DNA from: Centropus unirufus
Taxonomy: Eukaryota > Chordata > Aves > Cuculiformes > Centropidae
NCBI GenBank assembly: GCA_013397695.1
Contig: VYZI01000043.1
Coordinates: 2,354,794-2,418,793, forward strand
Length of the DNA: 64,000 nt
Reading direction: 5' to 3'
In this document: piece by piece, positions 25,506-37,228 of the stretch
How the letters are laid out: the number at the start of each line of letters is the position of its first letter
Numbering within the stretch: the first letter of the stretch is position 1
Position numbers and translations under genes: made by a program
The notes under the pieces: generated by a model
What the model saw: only the letters and a program-made list of their open reading frames with translations
The model's database searches: none
Told to the model about the DNA's origin: nothing

Positions 25506-26849
25506 ATACAGCTTTCCTCAATCTTTCAAAAGCATTAGGTCAAGTTCAAGTAGGAATATTATTACGGACTTCTTCAAAGCTGGTGTTGTCCTGGAGGCTT
25601 TGGCCCAGCAACACGAAATATACTTCAGTAATTTTTCTCTGAAGTTAATTACAGTAAATATCCTTTGATTTACATATAATAAATACCCACTTTTGGAAGA
25701 TTTTTACCAAGTTAGTGAATTTGGTAGCCTAACATGTTACTTTAGGATATTTAAGTTAAATAACCAGGAAAAATTCTATCTTCAGTCACTGTACCTGTAG
25801 GACAGGATGGTTAAATCTTATGCTGCCAATAGAAGTCAGGACCTAAAAAATTTATTTATAGAGTCACAACATTGTGGCAAAGGCCATCAGGCCCCTTAGT
25901 GTCGCATGGGGAGAGCATTCAGAAAAGTGGGGAATTTTCTGAGATCCCAATGGTTATTTCTCTTTTAGGCAGAAGAAAGACTTGATGGTTGTTCTCTTCA
26001 GTCTGTCAAATGACTTGCTGTTTTGACACTTGGGAATTGGGTTGTTGGAAATCTTTTCATGTTGAAGTTGGTTATTCATGAATGGTAATGGTGGTAATAT
26101 TAGTAGTATACTTTATAACTTGTCACTTTATAATTTCAGTCTTTATGTAAGAATGAGGGTTTTTTTAATTTCTTATGATTAACAGGCAGAGATACATGAC
26201 TTATACTATCTGATTCAGTGTCAGACTCGGGAATAGACTGTGGGTTTAATGGCCTCTGTTCTGAGCCTCTACCCAGTAAACTGCTACAGAAGGAAAGTTT
26301 TAGTTCATTCCATTTTTCTAAATATTTTTGCTCCACCTTACCTGTTCCTTTTTTTATGGTTGCAGACATTTATAAGGTGCCAATCACAGGAGCATTCAAG
26401 TGTGACAAAATTCAATGAAAGGCAAAACCTTAACTCTCAACAAATAGTGTATGCTGAGCACTGTATATTTACCTGTAAAACTGTTTCTTGCCCTGGAGTT
26501 TTGATGAAAAATAGTTTGATTTTTCTCAAGAAGATACCTGGGGAATTCTCGACTGCTGTCATAGAAAAGGCACGCCTAAGATGCCTCATCTAATGAACGC
26601 CATGGGAAGGGTGTTCCTGTTCTGATGGACCGTTAGGTGGAGCACTGTGTCCAGAGACCTTCAGCATCACTAATGTGAAGCCAGAAGGCTGCCACAGAGG
26701 ATGGCGGGCACTTGGGATGGCCATCAAGGAACACTTCACTTAGATCAATAGTTCTACCATGCATAAAGTTCACAAGAAAATCAAGCTATTGTGTTTGACA
26801 TTCTGAGGATGTTGAGTTGCTAGATCACCAAGGACTTAGTAGTTAATAA
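25506..26849. other. Unique noncoding sequence
   Basis: Nothing coding is supported. Frames at 26136-26593 overlap on both strands, and no repeat is recognised. Confidence 0.5.
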
Positions 26850-27050
26850 CTAGCACTTCAGTTTGCACCTGGAATGAGCCTGGCAGTCAGCAGGAGCCCA
26901 AGAGCAGGTGCAATATGCTCTTGTCCATTTACTCATTCTTTATGGCAGGCAGCCATGTCCTGCACCAGCTGAAGCTGCCAGATGTCCTTTGGGTCAGTCC
27001 CACATCACATGCATTGCAGTAGTCAAGAGTTTTACTTACCATTTGCGTTG
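26850..27050 (-). mobile_element. Ancient L2-type LINE relic
   Basis: Read on the minus strand, this segment contains a decayed reverse-transcriptase C-terminal signature of L2/CR1-clade LINEs. VSKTLDYCNACDVGL corresponds to the family's usual (V)TSRLDYCNALYxGLP. After a frameshift, IWQLQLVQDMAA matches the usual LRKLQLVQNxAAR. The plus strand accordingly shows the familiar antisense words CTGCACCAGCTGAAG, GGGTCAGTCCCACATC and GCATTGCAGTAGTCAAG. The left part (26870-26930, TGGCAGTCAGCAGG ... GGTGCAATATGCTC) also resembles the downstream L2 sequence. Frameshifts and substitutions make it clearly dead and old. L2 is preferred over CR1, but the two are hard to separate at this decay. Confidence 0.6.
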
Positions 27051-30000
27051 TTGACTGTCCCTGCCAGTGTTGCTGTCTTGGCCTGTCAGTATAAAATCCC
27101 CAGCATGATTCTGCGTTCCTCCTGGGGAATACCCTTGAGATGAAGGGGAACTGTTTTGAGGCGAAACTCTCTTATTGCATGTTAAATTTTTAGGGTTTTT
27201 TGTCAGATGTGATAGCAAATTAGTTATCATTGACATTGTTTTAGATTATCTTCAGTGAATCACTCACTCATCCTGCATTTTATCCATAGGAACGATAATT
27301 TCCCTTTGTCAAGAAATTCCCTTAAGTCTCTTCAAAATGTTGTGTTACATTCTGTAATTATTAACTTATCTTCTTTTCCTTAAACACCAAACTCAGTGGT
27401 GCTCCTTTTCAAGCTGAATTGGCAGAACTTGCTGTACGAAACACTATTGTCATTCAGTTCAGGCTTTTTCTCTAATGGCCGCAGTTAGCTGAAGGAACAT
27501 TTCAGCCCCAGCTGACTGTAAGCATAGGTTATAATTTTCTGAGATGATTTCTGATTGTGATGTTTGCCTGCTTCATTAGACAGTGAAGAACATCAAACAT
27601 GTCTTCATAAACGTCATAAATTTTTATTTAAAATTCTAATTGAGGTGCACGTTTAAAAGTTTTGTGGGTAGGAAGCAGTATTGATCACTGGTTGACATTT
27701 TAGGAAAAACTACTACTCCAGGATGAAATAATTCACTGTCCTTAGGCCAGGCAATTTGGAATAGTATTTGTTTATAAGAAACAAAGGAAAGAGTAGAGAT
27801 TATTGGATGACCAATTTTATATTAATATTTTCTAGATATTTGCATTTTTTGTCACAGTGGTCCTGCATATCCTGATTTCTAACTACTTCTCTCTTTTTTT
27901 TAGACTGTTTTTTAAATTGTTACTAAAAAGGCAGGGTTAAGGTTACTTAGCCTGCTTTATCAGATGCCTGTATAATTCCCTTTTAGCTACAGCCATATCT
28001 TGGATTTTCTGAGCTTTTATTGTTTGGTTTTGCAGTTAGATTTGGGTTTACTTTTGGGGTTTTTTTGATTTTTTGGGAGGGGTTCTTTTTGTTTGGTTGT
28101 TTTTTTAATAAATATGCACATTCTTGCATGTTGTTTTTTTGTTTGTTTGTTTGTCCTTAATTTACTTATGTATACTCTTAAACTCTCAATGAAAATATGA
28201 ATCGTTCACTCTCATGGCAACAATGCCCCTTTTTCTGTAGTCTCAGGTTTAAAGAGAAACAAGCTTGAGTGTATTTGTTTGTACTTTAATAATATGCACA
28301 TCCCCTATCTGCCTGTGCTGCTGTTTCCCTGATGGTAACAAAGAGTGCTGTGAATCCTCATTCACCAATCTTTCTCTTCTCTTAAATGTCATAGCTGTCA
28401 ACAAAGGAGTGATGTAAAAAATATTAGAACAACATTTTCTCGATTCTTCTGTGATCTGCTGCTACTTTCTCTCATGCAGCATGTGATGGGAATCATTCAG
28501 CAGGGACAGCTTAGAAAATGATAGCAGCTGAGTAAATCTGACTCATAGAATTAAATATCATGGATCAAATGGGCTTGAGCCAAACTTTCTCGCTGGATTT
28601 AATGTAAGACTCTGACCCTCATGGTATTACAAAAGTGGGTCAGATTTTTCTGTACTTGTACAGTAGGTATTTTGACATTTTGCCAATGCCAGTATGCACC
28701 ATCAAAGCTTTAATCATTGGGTTCCAAAGAGATACCTACAAGTTTTTAATTCCAATAAAGAGAGTAATTGAATGGTCCGTGTCTCAAGAAAATAACGGGA
28801 GGGGGAATGGATAAAGGTGGAAGTTATGCCTCTGTGTTGCCATGAGGAAATCTGTTACTGGGGCTCAGCTGGAGACTAAAAGACAAAGATGACAACATCA
28901 GAAAGGAAAGGTTTTTATCCTTGTATATAAGAAGACCTTTCAGTGCTTCTCTCAGACCTCTGCACCCAAGGCTGTGCTATAATGCCCGGGAGATGCAGGT
29001 GAGCTACACTGGAAAGATGGTTTGTGGCTCAAAAGGGAGCTTTTCTTCCCTGTTTTCTACCCCTCAGTAATAGCAGCCTAGTTCTGTTCTTTTCCATTTA
29101 CCTCTTGCTCCGAGTCTCATAATCTTAACACAAAAACTTTGGGATCCTGCTAGGTTTTTTTTCCTCTTCATTGGCTGTTTGCAGTCTTCGGACCTAAAGA
29201 TCCAATGCCCATTTTTCTCAAAGTAAAAATGCTTCTCTTTCCTACAGCCCCTCTTCTGAGATAGAACTGATGTATTTTTTTATTGCTGCAGTCTACATTC
29301 CATCTGACTGCTAGTCTACAAAAAGGTGTTTTGCATCTTTTTCATCTTGTCCACTTTGCTTTATCATGGAGGCTCCATGACTTGGTGAATCTGGAGTTCT
29401 CAATGCAACCACTTTCTCACATTCCTTTATTAATGGCACTACAGCTTGGCATCACAGAAGTATTAATAGGGTTGCTATCTGCTTTGCGACCTCAGGTAGA
29501 GGATAAGAGCACTGAGACCTAAGGATAAACCACTGCTGGATGTCTATCATTCACAGCAGGTTCGTCCAAGGCAATGGTGAAGCGATGACAGAGATAAAGG
29601 GCAGCTTAATGGTGAGACAGCCAACGTTGCAGTTGTAGAAGCTTGACTTCTGTCTTAAATCAGACAAAACTGAGTCTTCTAAAATGGTGACAATTCTGCT
29701 TATGTTACTGGAGTGATACTGGAGGGGATCATTTATCTGTGAGAGTGTTGTGTAACCTCAAACTGTTTGCATGCCAGACCCAGCATACCTGGCAGTTCTC
29801 ATAACTCTTAATTCCGGCAGCACAGAAGTTAATAGTTTAGGAAAATTTTGCTTTTTTTTATAATTAAGTCTGTAGAAGGTAGAAATCAACAGTACAGTGC
29901 GTTTTCCCAGCAGAGACCGTAAATTAATTAGGAGCAATTTGCTGTCAGAAGCAATTTCCATAATTTTAAGTAAAAAAGCAGAAAACCCATTTTAATCCTG

Positions 30001-31903
30001 AAGTGATTTAACTCCTGTGAAGATGAATTATGTGAAATTGTGATTTACCTGCTCCTAGCTCCTGGTACCCAGAATGATGCGGATGACGATTCTGCTGGTG
30101 GTTACTACTGCTGGGGCAGAATTTCTGAGAGTGATGCCCTCTTCCCCCGCCATTTAGATCTTGACCTTTTCATAACAGAATTGTCTTTGACACTTGCAAA
30201 TTCCTGTCAGGAGATAATGAACAAATTGCAGTGCTAATCGAACACAGGCCTTTTCTAGGTTTTTGCCTGATAGTCATGCAGCAAAGGTCACAGTCTAACT
30301 AATGAGGGCTTTGGTTGATACCTACACAATATGTGGGATTTTCTGAAAGGCCAAAATTTATGGGTGCCACTTGGGGACAATTCAGCTATCACAAGCATCT
30401 TAGAAGTACAGGAAGGGATGATCCATCCATCACTAAAGCCCCATTATTGGACTTAAACACTCAGCCTCATATGCATAATTGCCAGACCTTGGGCTCCTCA
30501 AAAGGCCTCAGTGTCATGATGATAGATCCTCCTCCCTGTTTACCAGGAAGAATGAACATGAGATGGTCCATTGTGGAATTTAGTATTTCAGCCCATCAGG
30601 ATTTTAGGGTGATTTGCAGGTATCAAGTCACTGGGATGCTGATTTAAATGAAGGGAATATTTGAATAATCATAAATTTACCTTATGAAGTCTATTATTGG
30701 ATACCTTTGTGCAGCTGATAAGCATTAAAAAATTCACTGCTTTACACTTCAATTTTCTCCCTTTCTTGTGGCCTTTTCAGGTGCAAATGTATTTCTTAGT
30801 CCTTTATTTCTTTGCTGATGTACAATTAAAGCAGTTTGACCTCTAGCTGCCAAGGATTCACCAAAATACATTTTAGAAACTGTGCCTTCTAGAGGATAAA
30901 ATCTGCTGTATCATTAGTTCTTGCTTTAAAGTGACACGTACACTTTATTAAAACTGTTTCCAAGTAGGTAGGAATTATAGGCTAGAGATGAAAAGGCTAA
31001 ATTAGGGTCCTATCCTGAAAATCTGCAAGTTACCTGCAGAATACTAAACCACCCTGGAGAACAGTAATGTCACAATGATACTCAGATACTTTCTCAGTGC
31101 ACTAGCACCAGATCACAATCTAAGCAATTACATTTGGCCTGTCTCAATCCATTTTCACTGCATACAGTCTGATGCTGTTTCCTCCTATGAAAAGGTCTGT
31201 AGAATTACCATGTGCAGTTCAACAGCTGCTTCATTTCAGTTGTGGCTAAAGCAATCCTAAGCATAATTGATATATCAGTTTGGCTCATGCTCTCAAATGC
31301 TATGGAATGTAAGGAACAACACGAACCGATAATATATAATTATTTTTTATTTCTAAAAATACAGGCTATCACAAAGGCTTGAGGTAGAATTGACAGTGTA
31401 AACAGGATTTAAATGTCACACTATAGGAATGACACCTTGCAGAATACAGTCTCCTAAGTACCACCCAACTTTACAGAATGCCTTAAGATCTTCAGAGAAA
31501 TAATGAAATTTGAGTTTTATAAAAGTCTGTGTACTCTTTTTTTTCACTTTTTTTTTTAAAAAAAAAGCACTTTATTTTTCCCTGTTGAATCTTGAAACAA
31601 CCAGCTGAGGATATCTGTTCCAGCAGTGCAATAGTTGCTAGATATTTGAGTACCTCTTAGCTCATAGAATAGCTGAAAGGCAATGAAAACAGCCTCTTCT
31701 GGTCATCCACTGAATACACTAATTTATTTTTAAATGAGCTTACAAGTCCTATGTGTTTATTTAGGAATAATTTTGGAAATGTAAGAATAATTTGGAAATC
31801 AGTGCTCCTTTGAATGCAGAGTTCAACATAATGATGTGAGACATCTCTTTCAAACTTGCATCACCCCATGTGTCAAAAGCCAGCTCCAGGTATCTTTTAT
31901 ATC
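27051..31903. other. Unique noncoding sequence with a T-rich tract
   Basis: No exon is supported. 28021-28160 is a T/G-rich low-complexity tract that includes a short (GTTT)n run at about 28138-28154. 31537-31566 holds poly-T followed directly by poly-A. 27600-27660 has TTTTATT, TCATAAA and TCTAATTGA words that could be homeobox sites. Confidence 0.5.
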
Positions 31904-31931
31904 TATTATATCCAGGGTGCTGGATATAATA
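31904..31931. repeat. Perfect 12-bp hairpin, 4-nt loop
   Basis: TATTATATCCAG (31904-31915) and CTGGATATAATA (31920-31931) are perfect inverted repeats around the loop GGTG. The stem is too short for a typical pre-microRNA, and flanking pairing does not obviously extend it. No function is assigned. Confidence 0.7.
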
Positions 31932-34900
31932 ACCTTGAATACACTGGTCAGTGCAGTGAGAAGGGTCTCATGGCATTGGGTTTGAACCTTCAAGACCAAA
32001 GGCTAAATGACTCCAGGTTGTATGTGCCCTTAATGTGTTGGGTTGAGTATTTTTTTGTCATTCAGCCTTAATTTAGTGAGTTTTGTTTTGAGTCACTGCT
32101 CAATCCCTCCTCCAAGTAAATCCTGCAACCATTGCTCTTCCTGCTCACAGTGACAGTACCCAAAAAAACCAAATATGGCATTTGTTGTAGCAGCAACTAT
32201 GAGAAAAATATCAGAGACATTTTTGCACTTTGCTCTACTAATATCTTCTGCTTTGTGGAATCTTGTGCTTTTGAGAGAAATTGCCTGCTATGGGCTATGC
32301 AGCCCTTAGCCTATAGTCAAAACACAGAGATCTTTCCCATACGGCATCTAGCACGAGCCCTCATAATTCCTGTTGTGTGTATAACTTGCCCTGAGTCAGA
32401 CTTAACCAGCTGCTATTTTGTCAAGGTGTACACTGGACATTGCGTGATCTTGTTTGGAAATATATAGATCTAAACAACATAAAAAATCTGTGTGTACGTC
32501 AAGCAAGGCATTAGCTATAACAACACCTCTCCAAGAATATACACATTTTCAAAAGACAGTGTTGGGCACATAACACATTGATGATTATATTTTGGACCAC
32601 TTTGGCACTGCTTAGATATAATCCCTCTAGCTCTTCAAAGCATTGAGTTAATCTGCCTTCTTATGAGATCCTTTGCTCTTGCAAGTCATGAAAAAAACAG
32701 TTTAATAGAAAATCTCCCTCACCTGCATATCGCCTCCACTTCAAGGTCTTCCTTTCAGTTTTTCAAGTGTATGTTCTATTCTAGAGCTACTGTTAGATTA
32801 ACAATATTTCTTTTTAATCTAAATTTCCAGTAAGAGGTTTCTTCTGCCAGAATGGATTGAACTAGAAAAATAAGATCAATAGAGGATTAAGGATAAAAAG
32901 CTTGATTTCTTTTTGCTAGAATTAGGCCAGGATTTGGAAAGTTCCTTGTGGTCCAGACCTGCCCTCTGCAAGCAGCTGTTTTCTCATCCCTGTCATGCTC
33001 CTGGTCCTGGATGTAAAGACGGCTGCACTCTTGGGGGTTCACTGGGCTGCTCGTGGCTTTCTTCTTTGAGCTGAATGCAACACATCTGAGCTACAACCTT
33101 GCTACTTGCTAGTTTGTAGTAAACTTCTGCTGATGTAGTTCAGAGAAAACTTTTAAGAGGTTTGTCAGGGCACAATCCCAAGAATAGTAATGAACAGTTT
33201 GGAACGATCAGTGCTAAAACTTCATTGATAGGCAAAATCTATGACCAACATAGTCATAAAACTCTTGTCTACAGTTATTAATTCTCTTTCTGGAAGGTTG
33301 AGTTTATTTGTTGCAATTTTTTTATTTTCCTTCTTCTATATAAGTCTTCCTAGCTATTGAGCTATTGAAAATGGTTTTTATCATGGAGGAAATCTTGACA
33401 CCTCAGGCTACTATGGACTCACTGATCTCTTGGTACAGATGTAGGAGAGGAAATGTGTGAACTCTTGCATCGTGAAGGTGTTAAACTTTCTCAAATGGAC
33501 ACTCCTGTAATCTCTTGGAGACTTGCTGCTATCCTTTATAGCAGAAATAATTTCCATCTCATTTTTCAAGTGGTGGCTGCTGGTAGGATTTAAACAATCA
33601 GGCCCGCTAATGGTTCCACTGGAATAGGCTTTAGAACATCAGGTGGGGTTTTGGATTCTTGTATGCACCGTACTTTTGTGTATGATAATGTTAAATAGAG
33701 CCTATTCTTAGCCTTGTCATATAATTAAGAATGGTATTTAGTTAAAGTGGTTCCCAAACTGGGAAGATCATTGTAACTGAACCTATCTGTGGCTGGGAGA
33801 GAGACTCAGTGAAGGCAAATCATGAACTTAGCTTTGTCCTATATATTAAACATTTTTAAAAGGCTGGAGCTCAGGGAACAAATAATCCAAGTAAATGAGT
33901 AAAATTCCTTGTGTTGTTTGAAGGGAAGAGATATGTTTGGCTTGAATCCAAGAAAGTGCTTAAAAGCATTTTAAACTTTAATGAGGTAAATAGTCTCATC
34001 TCTGTGGTGCAGAACATTTAAGCTTAATTTTAAGCACATGCTTAAGTTCCTTGCCAAATTGGGGTTTAAAAAAGAGTTGTGTTTTTGCATTTGAGAAGCA
34101 GGAATGGTATCATATGACTTCTATATTTAATCACAACTACCGAAGGCAGCTGGGATTTTGAATACAGAATACTTAAAGCAAACTGTTCTTGATCAATCCA
34201 TAGAGAAATACTCAGAGGGAGAAAAAATATATACAGTAAATTTGAATAATGAACAATTTTGAGGAAATTGCAATCTGCTTGCAGACATTTGGAGAGCAGA
34301 AAGGAAGCTAAATTTGTTGAGTAAGTTACTTGCTGTGATCTATTCTCTTGGCTCTAATTAGAGGGAATTGAGCAGTAAGGGAACCCAGAAAATGAGACTG
34401 CTGTGGACTGAAGTGCCCAAATAGAAGACTTGGAGTTGGAATGGTTTTATTTAAGTGGATTATTTTCCCCCAAGTATTCTTTAAATAGGGGGGAGGGGTA
34501 GGGAAGAGATGGTGTTTGTTTGGAAGAAATGCTAACTGTATAAACAAACAGCACTGATGCTTGACAAGTTTGACAGAAAACATTTGTGTTTCCTTTGGAA
34601 TTTAAATCTAAAAGTTTACCATTGGAGTTAACTGACAACTTTGTAATTGTTTAATGTTAACGTTTGTTACTATGTAACCTATGTGTTTTCATTAGCTACT
34701 TCAGCTCAGACCTGCTCTTTAGCGGCATTTAATTCACAACAAAGCAGGTCATTCTACCTTTGGACACTGTACATGACTGATGTCTACTGTGTGAAATACC
34801 AAAATATAAAGAATGTTACTGTTCTTTCTTCTGAACAAAGCTTCTGGCCATCAAATGCAGGATCATACCTGGAAAATTTTGATTGAAAATATTTCCCTGA

Positions 34901-36638
34901 TGAGGCTTCCTCTCACATTTTAAGAGTGACAGCCTTTTCCCACAACAAATTTTCTTTTCATAATAACAGGAAAAGTCATTTATGGAGAATTTTCTTATTC
35001 TGATAGCGGAAAAAAAATTCTACAGGAATGCAAAAGCTCTCACATATCCATCTGCTCCAAGCTCAGGGCATATACCTTTAGCCTTGTTTTCTTCAGTAGG
35101 AAACAGAGAGCATCAGTGTTTGTTTATAAAAAATAATAAATAAATCAAACTACTGACTAATGAAGAGAGTAAATGGAACCTCATCCTCCTCACCATTATT
35201 AGGAGCTCAGCATAGCTAGCCCATGACAAGATGGCATTTAGGTGTGTTTTGTCATGTCTCTTGTGCAAGGGAGTAGAATTAGGAACTCCTGCTTTGCAAT
35301 TTTGAGCTGTTTGTAGTCCCAATTACCTTTACAATTTTTAAAAAAGATTAAATATTTTAATGATATTTTTTAGTTTTTCATGTGCACTTAAAACATATAT
35401 AGTGGGTTGTCTGTGTGCTTCTTAGTTGTTTCCATACCTCCTTTTAAATAACTTCTATTCCAAATTTTTATGGTTTGTAGTGCTTCTTTTTGTTGTTACT
35501 GCATCATCCCTTTGAATTCTGTTATGGTAGCTCTTTTTATACACAATTAATTGGACATGATTGCAGTACTTCTGTCTTAATACTGCAACTAACCAAAAAT
35601 GCAATTGAAACAGTTTCTCACATGCAGGTATAAATGAAAATTCTGGTATAATTCTGTCTGGAATTAGTACTGTTACTTGAGATTTTCAGAAGCAAAGCTG
35701 ATAGATTTTAGTCCAGTAGTTTTCTATTAGTCAACTTCTAACGGAGGAAGTGGTGCCCATTCTAGCTCGAACAGGCTCAGGCAGTGAATGTCAGGGCCTC
35801 ATTCTTTCCTATATCCTCTCTCTTCCACTGACATTCTTGTTCATGCTACTCAGATCCATGTTTTTTCCCCTTGGTTTCATTCATTGTATTGTAGCCTTGA
35901 AGCATTGTTCTCAGGGTAGAACAGCTTGTTGAAAGGTGTTTATAATAACAATTACACCTGCTCCAATCACCAGAATGTAATCTTTATCTTAATCAAAAAA
36001 AAGGGGGGTGGGGAGGGCAGAAAAAAAAATATACATCACAAACTACTCCAAAGTTCTGCTTGAGTTATTTTTCAATTACAGCAGGTGAAGCAGAACAAAA
36101 TTGTTACAGCCATTTATTGATTGTGTTACTATCCATTAAGGTACAAGAGAAGAAGTCCATCATATTATGTAACAACTTAACTATTTAAAATAACAAAGGC
36201 TTCCTATTGTTTCCCTTTTTACTATTATCCTGACAAATAGATTCTGCTTCTGTGCGGGAAATCAAATTCAGGAATCATAATGAAGAAATTCTGTATTCAG
36301 GTTGACATTATTTCTTCCCCCAGCTATTGAAATTCTTCAGCTTTTTCATTGAAAAATAACTGAAGCAGAACAAAGGTAATGAAACATATCAATTATATTA
36401 ATGATATTTTACCTAAACTTAGGGTGTCTCCTAAAGAAAGTGCATATAGAACTGTAAGAAGAGATTCTATCAATGGGTAGACTATTAACAGGTAACACTG
36501 TCTGAGCAATAATTTTAGCAGCTATGAACTATTCAGCCATCTGACTGACAAACCCTTTGGAGTTTTATGATTAAAAGCGAAGTTAATCATATGTTCTAAG
36601 GTGGATGAATGTGCTGCTTGGGAGGAAGCCAGTGGCAT
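31932..36638. other. Unique noncoding sequence
   Basis: No gene or repeat is recognised. Open frames up to 111 codons (32132-32467) lack supporting features. A/G-rich and poly-A tracts near 35995-36025 are low complexity. Confidence 0.5.
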
Positions 36639-37228
36639 TGTCGTCATTTAACCTCAGCTGGCAACTAAGCACCACACAGCCACTTGCTCACTTCCCCTTC
36701 TTGGGGTGGAGGAGAGAATCAGAAAAGCAAAAATGAGAAAACATGGACTGAGATACAAACAGCTGAATAGGTAAAGCAAAAGCTGTACAGAAAAGTAAAG
36801 CAAAATAAAGAAATCATTCACTACTGCCCATTGGCAGCCAGGTGTTCAGCCATCTCCAGGAAAGCAGTGCTTCATCATTTGTAATAGTTACTTGGGAAAA
36901 CAAATGCCATCACTTCAAACATCTCCCCTCCCTCCTCTTTCCCCCAGCCTTATATGCTGAGCATGGCATCATATGGTATGGAATACCCCTTTAGTCATCT
37001 GTGGTCAGGGGTCCTAGCTGTGTCTTCTCCCAGTTTCTTGTGAACCCTCAGCCCACTGAATGGTGGGCCATTGTGAGAGGCAGGAAAGGCCTTGACTCTG
37101 TGTAAGGGCTGCTCAGAAATAATAAGAACACCTTTCTATTGTTAACGTCGTTCAGCACCAGTAAAAAACACAGTTCCATACCAGCTACTAAGAAGAAAAT
37201 TAACTTTATCCCAGCTAAAATCCATACA
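36639..37228 (-). mobile_element. Solo LTR of an avian endogenous retrovirus
   Basis: About 590 bp matches, in reverse orientation, an LTR type I recognise from many bird genomes. Read on the minus strand it opens with TGTATGGATTTTAGCTGGG and continues into GTTAATTTTCTTC. It carries a TATA-like CATATAAGG (36948-36957 region) and ends with the family's usual TTAAA..GACGACA end. On the plus strand the ends are TG (36639) and CA (37228). CpGs and the usual TATTAAA signal are eroded, showing age. No internal retroviral sequence, primer-binding site or second LTR adjoins it, so it is a solo LTR left by recombination. No intact target-site duplication is visible. The precise family name is not certain. 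Confidence 0.85.

Noticed and set aside
25303..25668. 121-codon plus-strand frame
   Set aside because: It starts at TTG and crosses the A10-G11 homopolymer, so the frame depends on run length.
27036..27236. Minus-strand frame rich in Ser/Gln/Gly ending at a GTAAGT donor, looking like an alternative first exon
   Set aside because: The apparent donor lies inside the L2-derived segment (its VSK-LDYC part), and there is no convincing acceptor. An exonised repeat is possible, but chance is likelier.
31537..31566. Poly-T/poly-A junctions, also near 11130, 15810, 56560, 58640 and 63190
   Set aside because: Common low-complexity features of AT-rich vertebrate DNA. No tail of a retroposed gene or target duplication was seen beside them.
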